Positions 22,202 through 32,904 of a stretch of DNA of 47,115 nt are shown here, one piece after another (the stretch's first letter is position 1; every line of letters begins with the position of its first letter). Under the pieces are notes generated by a model, which was given only the letters and a program-made list of their open reading frames with translations, made no database searches and had not been told where the DNA came from. The translations under genes and the position numbers were made by a program. Origin of the DNA: [Mycoplasma] falconis (lineage in GTDB: Bacteria; Bacillota_I; Bacilli_A; Mycoplasmatales; Metamycoplasmataceae); assembly GCF_006385795.1 (NCBI RefSeq), contig NZ_VFSS01000005.1, forward strand, positions 1 to 47,115. The letters run 5' to 3'.

Positions 22202-23299
22202 TTATTCACCTACTGTAAATATTTTCATTAAACCACGTGATACCGAATCGGGGTTTTCTTTGTTTTGATATTGATAAGTAATTGTTAAACTATCAAGCCC
22301 TTTATTTGGGTTTCATATTACATATCTACCATTATTTAAATAAGGAATTATTTTAAATTTATCTTCTGGATAAATATCGGGGAAAGCATCATATTTTTTA
22401 AGATTATCAACAAATCAAGCAAAAATCTCTTCGGCAAATTTTTCTGATTTAAATCACTCTTCGGTTTCAGCTGGATCGTCAGTTATACCGCTGTTAATAA
22501 TTTTTCTTGCTTGTTTTATTATTTCGACAGAATGAATATCAAATTCAGAACCATAGCTAATTTTTTCACCACTAGTTAAAAATTTAACTTCTTGACTACC
22601 TTTAAAATAGTATTTTGATTTAGGTGAATCTGGATCGATTCCAATTTGTAAATCAGAAGCAGCATAATCGTGATTTAAAGTAATAATATAATTTACTTTT
22701 AAAACTTTTATATCTTCGGTTTTATCAAAACCAGTAAATCTAATTACTAAAAATTTATTATTTTCAAAATTACTTTTAATTTGAATTCTTTGACTTATAT
22801 AAGCATTAACATCATATTTAGGAGGAATATTTTCTAATAGTTTTCTTAGATGTTTTTTGCTATTAGTATTATTTTTATCATCGTTTTCACCGTCATCAGC
22901 ACTTTCGAAAATAGATCTTTTAATCATTTTTTCACCGGCTGTATTTAAAATGGTAAGTTGAATTCCGTCAATGGCTGTTCTATCAATATAAGGTTCGATT
23001 TCAGGATTGTTTTCGATATATTTTCTAATTTTATCGTTAGCTGCTTTAATTTCTTGTTCTAAACTGTTATAAATATTTTTAGCAGATGAAGGAGTTATTA
23101 TAGGCGAATCTAATTTAATTTCTTCGGCATGTTTTAAAAACTTCTCGGCAGATCAATGTTCTTTATTAACTTTTCGAGAGTTTTTTACCATGAAGTATAA
23201 AGCACCACTAACCGAACCAACAATAGCTAGTGAAAGACCGGTTCAAAGCAAACCGCCAATAGCTTTTTGTTTTCTGGTTTTATGACTTTTCATATCCAT
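22202..23299 (-). CDS. Single-pass membrane protein of unknown function
   Basis: 365 residues. A basic N terminus (KSHKTRKQK) is followed by one membrane segment at about residues 14-37, so most of the chain is probably outside the cell or periplasm-like. There is no lipobox Cys. The rest is Asn/Lys/Asp-rich with beta-strand character and no motif I know. AAAGGA lies 6 nt before the ATG. First gene of the operon leading to cmk, der, gpsA and HU. Confidence 0.75.
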
Positions 23300-23385
23300 A
23301 ATAACGTCCTTTTAATAGTTAAATTTTATAATAAACGCCTTGTTTTCTGTGTTTTTTATTAAAAATAAAAAATAATCACAAAGGA

Positions 23386-25218
23386 CTATTTTTTTCATCT
23401 TCTATAAAATCTTTTTTTGTTTTCCAAAGATTTAACATAACGGCAATTAGGAAAATTAGAGCAACCAATAAATTTATTCCCATTAGATTTAGCATAACGA
23501 TATACTAGCTCTGAACCACATTCAGGGCAAGGTTCTTCTAATTTTTCGTTTTCTAAAACAGTTACTTCAATATTTTGGCTTACACCGTCGTAATGTTGAA
23601 TAAATCTATCTCAAAATTCTTGCATTATTTCTTGATAGTTTTGTTTGCCATCGGCGATTTCGTCGAGCTCTTCTTCGACCTTAGCGGTATATTCTTCGTT
23701 AATAGTTGTAGGGAAGTTTTCGATCAATTTATCTAAAACAACTTTTCCAAATTCGGTTGGTTTTAAAGCAGAACCTTGACTTTCTACAAATAAACGGTCC
23801 TTAATGATTTTAACAGTTGAAGCAAAAGTTGAAGGACGTCCAACTTTTATATCATCTAAGGCTTTAATTAGCGAACCTTCATTATATCTAGCTGGTGGAT
23901 TAGTTTCTTTATCTAATTTGATAAATTCAGCCACATCTAAAACATCACCAATATTATATTTAGGTAAAGTTTTACCACTTTCATAACCGCTAATAGCGTA
24001 ATAACCCATAAAAGTAATAACACTGTATGACATTCTAAAAAAGTATTCCCCATTTTTTAGTTCATATGAAAAGATATCTCTTTGGGGACTTTTCATAATT
24101 GCCATCATAGTTTTTTGATAAATAATTTTGTAAATATAAGTATCAATATCACTTAAACCATATTTGTTTTGAGCTTCTTCGGGTGTTAATTTAACATCGG
24201 TTGGTCTTATAGCTTCATGGGCATCTTGATCGCCAGCAAAACCTTTAACCTCATCGGCGACGTATTCTTTGCCGTATTGTTTTTCAATATATTTTTTAGC
24301 TTTTTGAATAAATACTTCTGAAAGTCTAGTTGAATCGGTTCTGGGATAAGTAATAAGCCCACTTTCAAACAATTTTTGAGCGGCAGCTTGGACGGTTGAA
24401 GAAGCATATTTTGCTTCTTTATATAAAACCGATTGTTTATAGGGAGTTATTGCTCCTTCTTTACGGTGTGAAATTTTAAAATCAACCACTTCTAAAGTTT
24501 TATTTTTATTTAATTCTTCTAAAATATTTTGAGCTTTATCACGATTAATTCAAGTATTTTCACCTTTAAAGTCAGGTTCATTTTTTCAAAAGAAATCTGC
24601 AATAATTTCGTCGGTAATTTTAGCGTTAATTTGTGAATATAAAGTTGGAATAAAAGCTTCAATTTCTCTTTCGCGGTCAACAACTAATTTTAAAGCAATT
24701 GATTGTACACGTCCTGCAGAAGGATTAGTCGGAGTGTTTCTTACTGATTTTTTCATTAATTGAGAAAGTTTAAAACCAATAATCCGGTCCAGCATTCTTC
24801 TTGATTTTTGAGCGTTTACTAAATCTTCGTCAATATCATGTTTATTTTCAATGGCGGTTTTAATAGCTTCATCGGTAATTTCGTGATAAGTAATTCTGTA
24901 ATATTTTTTATCAATTTTTAAAGTAGTAACTAAATTTTTAGCAATCGCCTCACCTTCACGATCAGGGTCAGTTGCGATATAAACTTCGTCAGCATTTTTA
25001 ACCGCAGCTTTTAATTCAGAAATTATTTTCTTTTTAGCTGGATCTGCAACCATTTGTGGTTCTCAATTTTCAAAATCGATACCTAATCCGCCTTTACCTT
25101 TTGTAGACATTTTTAAAATATGTCCAACAGAAGATAAAACTTTTACTTCATCTCCAATATATTTTTGAATAGTATTAACCTTATTAGGTGACTCAACGAT
25201 CATTACTTTATTTGCCAT
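23386..25218 (-). CDS. topA: DNA topoisomerase I
   Basis: 610 residues, a type IA topoisomerase that relaxes negative supercoils. The Toprim domain has VMIVESPNK at the start and DPDRE at 84-88. The nucleophile Tyr291 sits in LITYPRTDST. The C terminus has one four-Cys zinc-finger (CPECG ... GCSNFPNC); many bacteria have three or more. The last residues after a TGA Trp codon are KK before TAG. A TATAAT-type box and a GAGG ribosome site lie upstream of the ATG. Confidence 0.96.
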
Positions 25219-25267
25219 GTGAACCTCGCTTTGATGGTATTATAATAACACAAAGACATCTACTTAA

Positions 25268-25302
25268 ATTAAAAAATGATTAGAATGTTTCCAATCACTT
25301 TT
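25268..25302 (-). terminator. Terminator of dnaJ, overlapping its last codons
   Basis: On the minus strand AAAAGTGATT and AATCATTTTTT form a hairpin around an 11-nt loop, followed by AATTTAAG. The stem begins inside the final codons of dnaJ. Confidence 0.6.
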
Positions 25303-26386
25303 TGTATTCATCATTATTTGTATTATCGAAAATTTCTGCAATTTTTTCTTTGCTTTCATTTTTCATTTTTGGAATATAAGGTTTTAATGTGATTATTAAA
25401 TTACCTTTTTTATTTGTTCCACGATATGGAACCCCTAATCCTTTTAAAGTTAAAATTGAATCTAATTTCATATCAGGTTTTAACTGAATTTCTTCATTAC
25501 CATAGGGCGTAGGAATGGTAATTTTATTTCCTAACATAATATCTTTAATTGAAACTGGTACACTTAAAACTAAATCGTTATTTAATCTTTCAAAATGTTT
25601 ATCTGCTCTTACATTAACAATAATATATAAATCTCCGTTTTCGCCACCATTTTCAGAAGGCATACCAAAGCCTTCCATTTTTATTGCTTCTCCAGAGCTA
25701 ATACCGGCTGGAATATTAATGTTTTCATAAACATCTTTTTGTTCATGCCCTTTTCCAGAACAAGTTTTACATGGTTTTTTAATAATTTGTCCATAGCCGC
25801 CACATTTATCACAAGGCATAACCTGAGTAAAAAAGCCACTTCTAATTTTAACTTGTCCGCTACCATGACATTTATCACAAGAAACAATATCGCTATCGTT
25901 TTCGGCACCTCTTCCATTACAGGTTTGACATTTGCTGTGTTTGGTTAATCTAACTTGAGCGTTCTTACCTTTAATTGAGTCCATAAAATCAATGCTCATT
26001 CGCATTTGTAAATCATCGCCTTTGGTGTTTCTTCTTTGTCTAGAAGATCCCCCAAAACCAAATATATCGCCAAAACCGTCAAATGAACCAAAACCAGAAA
26101 ATGCATCTTTAAATTGACTAAAAAATGAATTAAAAATATCTTCAGAATAATGGAAACTGCTTTGGTCAAAAGCACCATGTCCAAATTGGTCGTATTTTTT
26201 TCTTTTTTCAGGATCAGATAAAACTTCGTAGGCTTCACTTACTTCTTTGAATTTTTCTTCGGCTCCTTCTTCTTTGTTGCGATCGGGGTGATACTGCATT
26301 GCTAATTTACGATATGCACTTTTAATTTCTTTGTCTGTAGCATTTTTATTAATGCCAAGCACTTCATAATAATCACGTTTTTCCAT
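25280..26386 (-). CDS. dnaJ: Chaperone DnaJ (Hsp40)
   Basis: 368 residues, full type I DnaJ. The J domain spans 1-70 with HPD at 33-35. A Gly/Phe linker spans about 73-115. Four zinc-binding CxxCxGxG repeats follow ([32 protein letters not shown]), then the substrate-binding C-terminal domain. It stimulates DnaK ATP hydrolysis and delivers unfolded clients. A TGA Trp codon near the end extends it by five residues into the terminator hairpin. dnaK is not adjacent. The promoter lies within a CIRCE operator (26399-26425), so expression should be HrcA-repressed and heat-inducible. Confidence 0.97.
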
Positions 26387-26395
26387 AATATTAAC

Positions 26396-26401
26396 ATTTT
26401 A
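26396..26401 (-). promoter_or_regulatory. -10 box of dnaJ
   Basis: TAAAAT on the minus strand, 9 nt from the ATG; it overlaps the first bases of the CIRCE left arm. A TTAGCA at 26420-26425 could act as -35 with an 18-nt spacer. Confidence 0.5.
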
Positions 26402-26425
26402 GCACAAAATATAAAAGAGTGCTAA
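26399..26425 (-). promoter_or_regulatory. CIRCE operator (HrcA binding site) of dnaJ
   Basis: TTAGCACAA - 9 nt - GAGTGCTAA. The consensus CIRCE is TTAGCACTC-N9-GAGTGCTAA; the right arm is perfect and the left arm differs only in its last two bases. Spacing is exact. HrcA bound here would cover the dnaJ promoter. Confidence 0.85.
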
Positions 26426-26447
26426 TTTTTGCGAAATTAACACTCTT
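26405..26447 (-). terminator. Terminator of prfA-prmC, sharing an arm with CIRCE
   Basis: On the minus strand AAGAGTGTTAATTT (26447-26434) pairs with AAATTAGCACTCTT (26428-26415) around a short loop, followed by TTATATTTTG. The 3' arm of this hairpin contains the right half of the CIRCE operator. Confidence 0.75.
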
Positions 26448-26451
26448 CGAT

Positions 26452-27153
26452 TTATAAATCTTCTTTTTTAAGAATACAAATTCTTTCTTTATTATTAATG
26501 TCTTTGTAAATTAAACAATTAGCATAATTTTGCTTAAATCATTTAGCAGCATAAGGATCGATTTCAAAAACTAAATGACCTTTTTCATTTAAATAATTTT
26601 TAGCATTTTGACAAATAAATTTATAATCAGCCAATCCTTTGTCTTTAGCATATAAAGCCTTGCTAGGTTCATATTTTAAAGATTTAGCAAAACAATGTTT
26701 CTTATTTAAATAAGGAGGATTAGAAACAATTAAATCAAATTTATCGTTTATCTTTTTAAATCAATTTGATTTAATAACTTTAACGTCTAAATTATTATAT
26801 TTAGCGTTAAATTTAGTTTGCTTAATAGCTTGCTTAGAAATATCAATTAACGTTACATCACAATCAATATTTTTTTTAATTGCAAGTCCAATAAAACCTG
26901 AACCGCAACCCAAATCTAAAACTTTTGAATTTTTATTAATCAATGGATAAGTTGCTAATATAACTTCTTCTGTTTCATATCGAGGAATTAAAACTTTATA
27001 TTTAAGATTAATCCATACGCCTTGCATTTCTTGTCAACCAATAATTTTTTGCACTGGATAATCTTTTTTTAAAAGTTTAAGCTCCTTTTTTGAAACAAAA
27101 AGAGGCATATTATAACGCATCTTTTCACGTAGTAATACCTCTTTTTCAATCAT
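26452..27153 (-). CDS. prmC: Release factor glutamine N5-methyltransferase
   Basis: 233 residues. It methylates the Gln of the GGQ motif of release factor 1. There is a short N-terminal helical domain, then the SAM site VLDLGCGSGFIGLA and the catalytic NPPY at 145-148. Three in-frame TGA codons are read as Trp. Its ATG overlaps the prfA stop (TAATG), so enzyme and substrate genes are translationally coupled, the usual arrangement. Confidence 0.94.
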
Positions 27154-28232
27154 TATAAGCCTGCCTGTTTGATTTTTTCAGCTTTTTCAGCTGCAATAAG
27201 CTCTTCGATTATTTTATCTAAAGCTCCGTCCATAACTACTTTTAGAGAAGTTGAAAAACCAATTCTATGATCGGTGATCCGATCTTGTGGATAATTATAA
27301 GTTCTAATTTTTTCACTTCTGTCTCCGGTACCAGCCAATTTTCTTAAACCACTTTCTTCTTCTTCACGTTTACGCATTTCCATTTCATATAAACGAGATT
27401 TTAAAACTTTTAAAGCAGTTTCACGGTTTTGAATTTGACTTCTTTCATCTTGTGAAGTTACTACAATACCGGTCGGTTTATGAGTAATTCTAACTGCTGA
27501 GTCAGTAGTATTAACTGATTGTCCACCAGCCCCTGATGATCTAAATACATCTACTTCAATTTCATCTGGTTTAATATCAATTTGTACATCATCATCAACT
27601 TCGGGTAAAACTGTAACCGTAGCAGTAGAAGTATGAACTCTACCTTGGGTTTCGGTTTGAGGTACTCTTTGAACTCTGTGTACGCCACGTTCAAATTTCA
27701 TTTTTGAAAAAACTTTGTCGCCTTTAACACTAAAAATAATTTGACTAAATCCACCAGCTGTTCCGTATGTCGAATCAATAACTTTAATTTTAAAACCCTT
27801 TGTATCGCAATATTTTTGATACATCTTAAATAAATCTCCTGAAAAGATATTAGCTTCATCTCCTCCGGCAGCTCCTCTAATTTCAACAATAACATCACGT
27901 TTATCGTTTTCGTCTTGAGGAATTAATAATTCTTTGATTGTATCTTCTAGACTTTCTAATTGAGCTTGTTGATTATCAATATCAGCTTTGGCTAAAGCAA
28001 TTAATTCTTCGTCTTTTTCATTGTTAATAATATCTTTTGATAAAGCATATAATTCTTCGATTTCTTGATATTTTTTAAATGAATTATAAATATCTTCTAA
28101 ATCTGCTTTTTCTTTTGATAATTTAGTGTATTTTTTGATATCGCTATATATTTCTGGTTCGTTTAATTTATTATTTAATTCTTCGTATTGAGCCTTAATT
28201 GCCAATAGTGATTCGTACATTGTTTTTTCCAT
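27153..28232 (-). CDS. prfA: Peptide chain release factor 1
   Basis: 359 residues. It recognises UAA and UAG. The anticodon-mimic motif is PQT at 191-193, specific for RF1, and the catalytic GGQ is at 236-238. RF2 is not needed where UGA is Trp, which agrees with the code used throughout this window. A TATAAT at 28241-28246 ends 8 nt before the ATG, so the mRNA should be leaderless. Confidence 0.97.
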   Translation of the reverse strand: MEKTMYESLLAIKAQYEELNNKLNEPEIYSDIKKYTKLSKEKADLEDIYNSFKKYQEIEELYALSKDIINNEKDEELIALAKADIDNQQAQLESLEDTIKELLIPQDENDKRDVIVEIRGAAGGDEANIFSGDLFKMYQKYCDTKGFKIKVIDSTYGTAGGFSQIIFSVKGDKVFSKMKFERGVHRVQRVPQTETQGRVHTSTATVTVLPEVDDDVQIDIKPDEIEVDVFRSSGAGGQSVNTTDSAVRITHKPTGIVVTSQDERSQIQNRETALKVLKSRLYEMEMRKREEEESGLRKLAGTGDRSEKIRTYNYPQDRITDHRIGFSTSLKVVMDGALDKIIEELIAAEKAEKIKQAGL

Positions 28233-28240
28233 AATGACAA

Positions 28241-28246
28241 ATTATA
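28241..28246 (-). promoter_or_regulatory. -10 box of prfA-prmC (leaderless)
   Basis: Perfect TATAAT on the minus strand, 8 nt from the ATG at 28232; no Shine-Dalgarno sequence. Confidence 0.6.
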
Positions 28247-28267
28247 ACAAAAACACACTTAAATCAA

Positions 28268-28296
28268 GGCAAAATAAAAATAGCATAAAGCTATTT
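28268..28296 (-). terminator. Terminator of the ABC transporter operon
   Basis: AAATAGC-(5 nt)-GCTATTT followed on the minus strand by TTATTTTG; the stem overlaps the permease stop codon. Confidence 0.7.
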
Positions 28297-29223
28297 CTTA
28301 GTAACTCTAAATCTTACTACTGATGAAACAATAAACACAACCGCAAAGCAAATTGCCACATATAATATTGAATATCCTATTTGGAAGTTTTCATAACCAA
28401 CAAAATAAATATTTTGTAAAAAGTTAACAGAAGCTAGAAGTGGTTTTAATGATTCAACTTGTTGTGAAACTACTTGTAAATGTTCAGCAAGATTTAAAAA
28501 TGTTAAATATTTAATAACTTGAACTACTTGGGTTGCTGGTAAAGCAGAAGCCAAGTTTTTTAAAAATAAAGGAAGTATAGTAATAGGAATAAATGCCCCA
28601 ATAAAAAACCCTGATGTTGAAGATAAAGCTCCTGATAAAACAGAAAACACTGTGGTATTTTTAACAAAGCTAAATACAAAAACGAAGAAAGTTGAATTTA
28701 ATAAAGCTCCTAAAACAATCATTCCAAAAATACTAAAACCAGTTTTAATAGTTAATAAAGCAGGAATAACAATTTGTTTATCTTCAATAGTAATAATTTG
28801 CTCACTTAAATTTTTACTAATTGCTAAATAAGCTAGTAAAACTAAATAAATCATCGTTGTTAAAGCAATATTTAAAATAACGTTTACGATTAAGTAGCTT
28901 ATTCTAATGGTTGATGTTCTAATCGGTGTCATTGATAGATCATTAAAGACATTTTTTTCACTATCATTAACAATTAAAATTGAAATTGAGATTGCGTTAG
29001 TTAAAAGAGAAATTCCTAAAAGACCAACTAAAAGTGAACCGTTTCCGATTTGAGATTGGACAGAAGTCATTTCCTTAGAAATGTTTTGGGTATAAAGTGA
29101 TTTGGCAAATAAGATAAAAATAAATAAAGTAATTAAAGGTGAAAAGAATGTCATTATTACTTTTCTTTTATCTCTAAAAAATAGTAATAAATTACGTTTA
29201 ATAAGTTGACTTAATTTATACAT
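28291..29223 (-). CDS. ABC-2 type transporter permease
   Basis: 310 residues with six membrane segments: one near the N terminus (about 23-43), then a pair around 63-85, and the rest from 110 to 305. An N-terminal LIKRNLLLFFRDKRKVIMTFFSPLI stretch is typical of the ABC-2 export permease family (drug or lipid exporters). It begins inside the last codons of the ATPase gene (8-nt overlap), so the two subunits are made together. Substrate unknown. Confidence 0.88.
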   Translation of the reverse strand: MYKLSQLIKRNLLLFFRDKRKVIMTFFSPLITLFIFILFAKSLYTQNISKEMTSVQSQIGNGSLLVGLLGISLLTNAISISILIVNDSEKNVFNDLSMTPIRTSTIRISYLIVNVILNIALTTMIYLVLLAYLAISKNLSEQIITIEDKQIVIPALLTIKTGFSIFGMIVLGALLNSTFFVFVFSFVKNTTVFSVLSGALSSTSGFFIGAFIPITILPLFLKNLASALPATQVVQVIKYLTFLNLAEHLQVVSQQVESLKPLLASVNFLQNIYFVGYENFQIGYSILYVAICFAVVFIVSSVVRFRVTKK

Positions 29224-30169
29224 TATTTTCTCCTTCGGTAACGTTTAAAAAGACCTCATCCATTGTTCCTTTTTGCAGTTCATAATCTTTTAATTTACCA
29301 CTATGTCAAACACTAAATTCCTTAGCTTCTTCATAGTTATTAAATTTTAAAATATAACGATTTTCATCTTTTTTAATGGTGAATAAATCATTAAAATGAG
29401 TTAATCATTCATCAAAATTTTCGTTAGGTTTTTGATTTACAATAACAGCTGTTTTAGAATAAATATTTTTAAGTTCACTTGGTGTACCTTCAGCTAATTT
29501 TGTACCTTTTTTAATAATAATTACATAATTACAATTATTAGCTTCTTCCATATAGTGAGTTGTTAATACTATGGTTAAACGTCTTTTATTTTGAATATTT
29601 TGAAGTGTGTCTCAAACCATTTTTCTAGAATTAGGATCAAGACCAGTAGTTGGTTCATCTAAAAATAAAATTTCTGGTTCATGAATTAAAGCTCTTGCAA
29701 TATCTACTCTTCTTTTTTGCCCACCACTTAATTTGCCATATGGTTTGTTTAATAACTCTTCTAGTTGAAATTCTTGAACCATATTATCAACTAATTTTTG
29801 CGTAGTTACTGACTTATTATTTTGATCTTTAATTAAGCCGTAATACATTGCTGCTCTACTCATTAAATTTTCTTTAACAGTAAGTTGAGCATCTAAAATA
29901 GATTGCTGAAAAACAATACCAATTTTATTTCTAATTTTCATATAGTCTTTGGTTGCATCTAAACCATCAACTTCGATTCGTCCGCTATCCTTTTTAAGTA
30001 AACCTAAAATAATGTTTAATGTTGTAGTTTTGCCTGCTCCGTTTAAACCTAAAAAACCATAAAGTTCACCTTTTTTAACTTGAAAGCTTAAATTATTTAC
30101 TGCAACTTGTTTTTTGAATTTTTTTACCAAATTAGTAATCTTAATAATGTGTTTTGTATCTTCTGCCAT
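29216..30169 (-). CDS. ABC transporter ATP-binding protein (DrrA/CcmA type)
   Basis: 317 residues. Walker A GLNGAGKTT is at 41-49, signature LSGGQ at 147-151 and Walker B ILFLDE at 167-172, with an H-loop in LTTHYMEEANN. The C-terminal 90 residues resemble the regulatory tail of drug-exporter ATPases. It powers the permease encoded next to it. AAGGAG precedes the ATG; a TATAAT lies at 30199-30204. Confidence 0.93.
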
Positions 30170-30198
30170 ATTACTCCTTAATTTAATAAGTAAATTGT

Positions 30199-30204
30199 AT
30201 TATA
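30199..30204 (-). promoter_or_regulatory. -10 box of the ABC transporter operon
   Basis: TATAAT on the minus strand with a leader of about 23 nt that carries AAGGAG. Confidence 0.55.
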
Positions 30205-30269
30205 TTGCCTTCAAAATAAGCTTAAAAAATGAAATATAAATTATTTAATGTAAAAATATGTTTTTTATA

Positions 30270-30275
30270 TATAAT
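30270..30275 (+). promoter_or_regulatory. -10 box of tRNA-Thr(GGT)
   Basis: TATAAT 13 nt before the tRNA 5' end. Confidence 0.55.
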
Positions 30276-30288
30276 AGATAAAGTAATT

Positions 30289-30363
30289 GCCGCTATAGCT
30301 CAGGGGCAGAGCACTTCCATGGTAAGGAAGGGGTCGTTGGTTCAAATCCAATTAGCGGCACCA
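30289..30363 (+). tRNA. trnT: tRNA-Thr (anticodon GGT)
   Basis: Acceptor GCCGCTA/TAGCGGC, anticodon stem CTTCC/GGAAG with loop ATGGTAA, T-arm GGTTCAAATCC, CCA encoded. With the TGT isoacceptor at 10716 it covers all Thr codons. Confidence 0.9.
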
Positions 30364-30380
30364 TATTGTTTTTACAACCT

Positions 30381-30411
30381 TGAAGATGTCTTTGTGGCAT
30401 CTTTTTTTATT
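30381..30411 (+). terminator. Terminator of tRNA-Thr(GGT)
   Basis: AAGATG / CATCTT hairpin followed by TTTTTATTTT. Confidence 0.7.
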
Positions 30412-30430
30412 TTAAATTTTTAAATAAAAA

Positions 30431-30462
30431 TAAAAAAAGATGTATCAAATTGATACATCAGG
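30431..30462 (-). terminator. Terminator of tRNA-Trp
   Basis: TGATGTATCA / TGATACATC stem with an A/T loop; TTTTTTTATTTTT follows on the minus strand. Confidence 0.8.
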
Positions 30463-30473
30463 TCATTAAGATA

Positions 30474-30548
30474 TGGCACGGGTAGCAAGACTCGAACTCA
30501 CAACACACGGGGTTGAAGCCCGTTGTTCTACCATTGAACTATACCCGT
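30474..30548 (-). tRNA. trnW: tRNA-Trp (anticodon TCA), reads UGA
   Basis: Acceptor ACGGGTA/TACCCGT, anticodon stem ACGGG/CCCGT with loop CTTCAAC. The TCA anticodon reads UGA (and UGG by wobble), the molecular basis of the altered code here. CCA encoded. Confidence 0.95.
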
Positions 30549-30618
30549 ATATAAGCTTATAAATAAATATAAGCTATATGTATGTAGAATTTACAATTAA
30601 TATTTTACACACTTTTCT

Positions 30619-30843
30619 TTATTTTTTTAATTTTAATTCCAGTAAATTAACGATGTCAGCAACCTTTTTAAGTTGCATTAGTTCTTCATCGCTAATAGTA
30701 ATATTAAGTTCTTTTTCAATGTCACTAATTAAAATAACAAGGTCTAAACTATCAATTTTTAAATCGTTAATTTCTGAATCTAAATTAAATTTAACTTTGG
30801 TTAATTTTTTAATTTGATTAAAAACAATTTTTTCTGTTTCCAT
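30619..30843 (-). CDS. acpP: Acyl carrier protein
   Basis: 74 residues. The phosphopantetheine attachment site is DSLDLV with Ser32, in a four-helix acidic protein of normal length. Most mycoplasmas lack fatty-acid synthesis, so it more likely serves acyl transfer in phospholipid assembly or another acyl-dependent step. It is the last gene of a minus-strand operon of uncharacterised genes; 8 nt separate it from the preceding gene. Confidence 0.93.
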   Translation of the reverse strand: METEKIVFNQIKKLTKVKFNLDSEINDLKIDSLDLVILISDIEKELNITISDEELMQLKKVADIVNLLELKLKK

Positions 30844-30851
30844 GCATAGAA

Positions 30852-31346
30852 TTATAACTTATTGGTGCTAATTTGATAAGTCACAAAAGTTTTTTGTTTT
30901 TCGTTTTCTCATTTAAAACTAATTAATACTTTTTGATCGTCAACAATTTTATAAGCAAAATAAGTTTCTCCATCAATATTAGTCATTCTGTTTAGAACAT
31001 CTTTGGTTATGTAAGTTATCATTTCTTCATCAATTCAAGCTTGACCGTTTTTAAAATTTAATTTATCATAATATTCTTCGCTTGAAATGTTTGGAAAAAT
31101 TTCTTGTCAATCAATTAATTGTTTTTCTTCTAATTTAGGAATTTCTATATCATCATTATCCTTTATTACTTTGGGATTATCATCTGATTTTTTATTTGGT
31201 AAAGAATCATCAACTTTTACATCATCATCATTTCAAACAATATCCGGCTTTTTGCCTTTGGTTAAAAGAAATGTTGCAACAGTCGCTCCGACTGAAATTA
31301 AGGCAACAGCACCAAAAGTAACACCTAAAATTATTTTATTTTTCAT
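30852..31346 (-). CDS. Membrane-anchored small protein, unknown
   Basis: 164 residues; needs three TGA Trp codons to be read. One N-terminal membrane segment (IILGVTFGAVALISVGATVA, residues 4-23) without a lipobox Cys is followed by a highly acidic linker (Asp-rich, about 36-70) and a compact domain of about 90 residues. AAGGAGATG lies upstream of the ATG, inside the preceding gene, which it overlaps by 11 nt. Function unknown. Confidence 0.75.
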
Positions 31347-31665
31347 TTTTATACATCTCCTTTATATAAGTAAAAAATAAATCTACAACTTGTTTTAATT
31401 TTCGGTAGTAAGTATTTTTAGAAAAATAATTTAAATATCAAAAATTATCAATATCTTTATTTACAAAATTATTTGTAAAAATGTTTTTCTCATCTGCGTC
31501 TAATAAATTAGCAAAGCTTTCTAAGGTTTTATTATTTTTGCTTTGCCCTTTTAATTTATTTACTTCATTGATACATTTTATTTTTTGACAAAATTTTCAA
31601 ATAAAGTGTCTTTTTGATTGTAAAGATTGTTGATTTATTATGTCAATTTCTAAGTTGTAATTCAT
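31336..31665 (-). CDS. Small protein with possible sigma-region-4-like helix-turn-helix
   Basis: 109 residues, read through two TGA Trp codons. It is Lys/Asn-rich and helical. The C-terminal part (DNFWYLNYFSKNTYYRKLKQ) resembles the S-x-(S/T)TYYR-x-K recognition helix of sigma-70 region 4-like and ArpU-type phage regulators; this is a weak visual match only. It starts directly after the stop of the upstream gene and overlaps the next gene by 11 nt. Confidence 0.65.
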
Positions 31666-32787
31666 TTATTCTCCTAATTTAATAATTTCTTCAATCGAAG
31701 TTGCTCGTTTAATTATTTTTGGTATTGATTCTTCTTTAAGTTTGTGATATTTAATATTAATTATTTTTTGCTGATGTTTTTCTATATTTAACTTAATTAA
31801 ACCTTTATAAAGATTAAGTAATGGCTTAAGAAATACTTGATTATAAATAAGAACAAAAGTTTTATCTTTATTACCAAAATTAATTGTTGTTTTATGGTTA
31901 AGATTACCAAAAAAGTTAGGTGGAATTAATAAGCCCTTTTGAGCTTGATTGCTATTGGCTGAAACAATTATTTTTTGTTTTATTTTGTCGTAATAAGAAT
32001 AATTATCAAAAGTAATTCCGTTTTTTAAATCATAAGGATTAAATAAGAGTTTAATATCACCATCAATTAATGAGGTATTAAATTCACTTTTAAGTTTAAT
32101 ATTATAAACATCAGATTGTTTAATATCTTCATCAATGTTTTTATCATTAAAAACTTTATTTATAGAAACTTGATATAAAGTTTTATTTAATTGATTTTGT
32201 TTTAATAAAGTCGGATAAAAATTAAATTGTGTATATTTTCGACTTTCAAAGTGAATAAATTTATCTGAATTTTCAATATCAACATTAGAATCAATAATTA
32301 AATTGTTTAGAAAATTAATAATTATGCCTTTTGATTGCACTTTTATTTCTTTATTTTGATTAATATTAGAGATTTTATAAACAAAATCAGTTATTTTTTC
32401 TTCGACATTAAAACCATATTTAATTCCACTTATCGATATATTAATGTTTTCAATATTTTCGAAAACTTCGTTTGTTAAACCCTTAGTTAATTCACTGATA
32501 CAAATAAAATTAAATTCTGAATTTTCTTTAATGTGATTTAATTTAAATTCATATTCCTTATTGTTAATATAAAGTTTTGCTTTAATAACTCCACCAGAAA
32601 AATAAGGATTAAAATATTTAAACCTAATAATAAATTTATTGTTTTTAATTAACCTTTCTAAATTAAGCTGACCGTAAACTAAATAATCAATTGCTTTTGG
32701 ATGATAATTAATCGTTTCGGTTTTTATATAAAAGTTTTCTATTCACTTATTATCTTGATTTTGATAAGCCTCATTTATGACAACCAT
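31666..32787 (-). CDS. Conserved-looking hypothetical protein, beta-rich
   Basis: 373 residues from the ATG at 32787 (MVVINEAYQNQD), with one TGA Trp codon near the start. No signal peptide or membrane segment. The sequence alternates Ile/Phe/Tyr and polar residues, suggesting many beta strands, with a basic helical C terminus (KRATSIEEIIKLGE). AAGGA precedes the ATG. First gene of the four-gene operon ending in acpP. I do not recognise its family. Confidence 0.7.
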
Positions 32788-32904
32788 TATTCCTTCTTTC
32801 GTTTACATTACAAAACAAATATTTTTATTTTTTCTAAGATTGGTACTTAGCTTATGCTATATTTATAAATAAATATATTTTTTACTTAGTTTTTAGGAGT
32901 TAAT

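Noticed and set aside
25515..25948. Plus-strand open frames opposite dnaJ
   Set aside because: They mirror the conserved dnaJ zinc-finger region on the other strand and have no ribosome-binding site.
30553..30574. AGCTTAT / ATAAGCT inverted repeat upstream of tRNA-Trp
   Set aside because: No T run follows on either strand and it overlaps the probable tRNA promoter; likely AT-rich chance structure.
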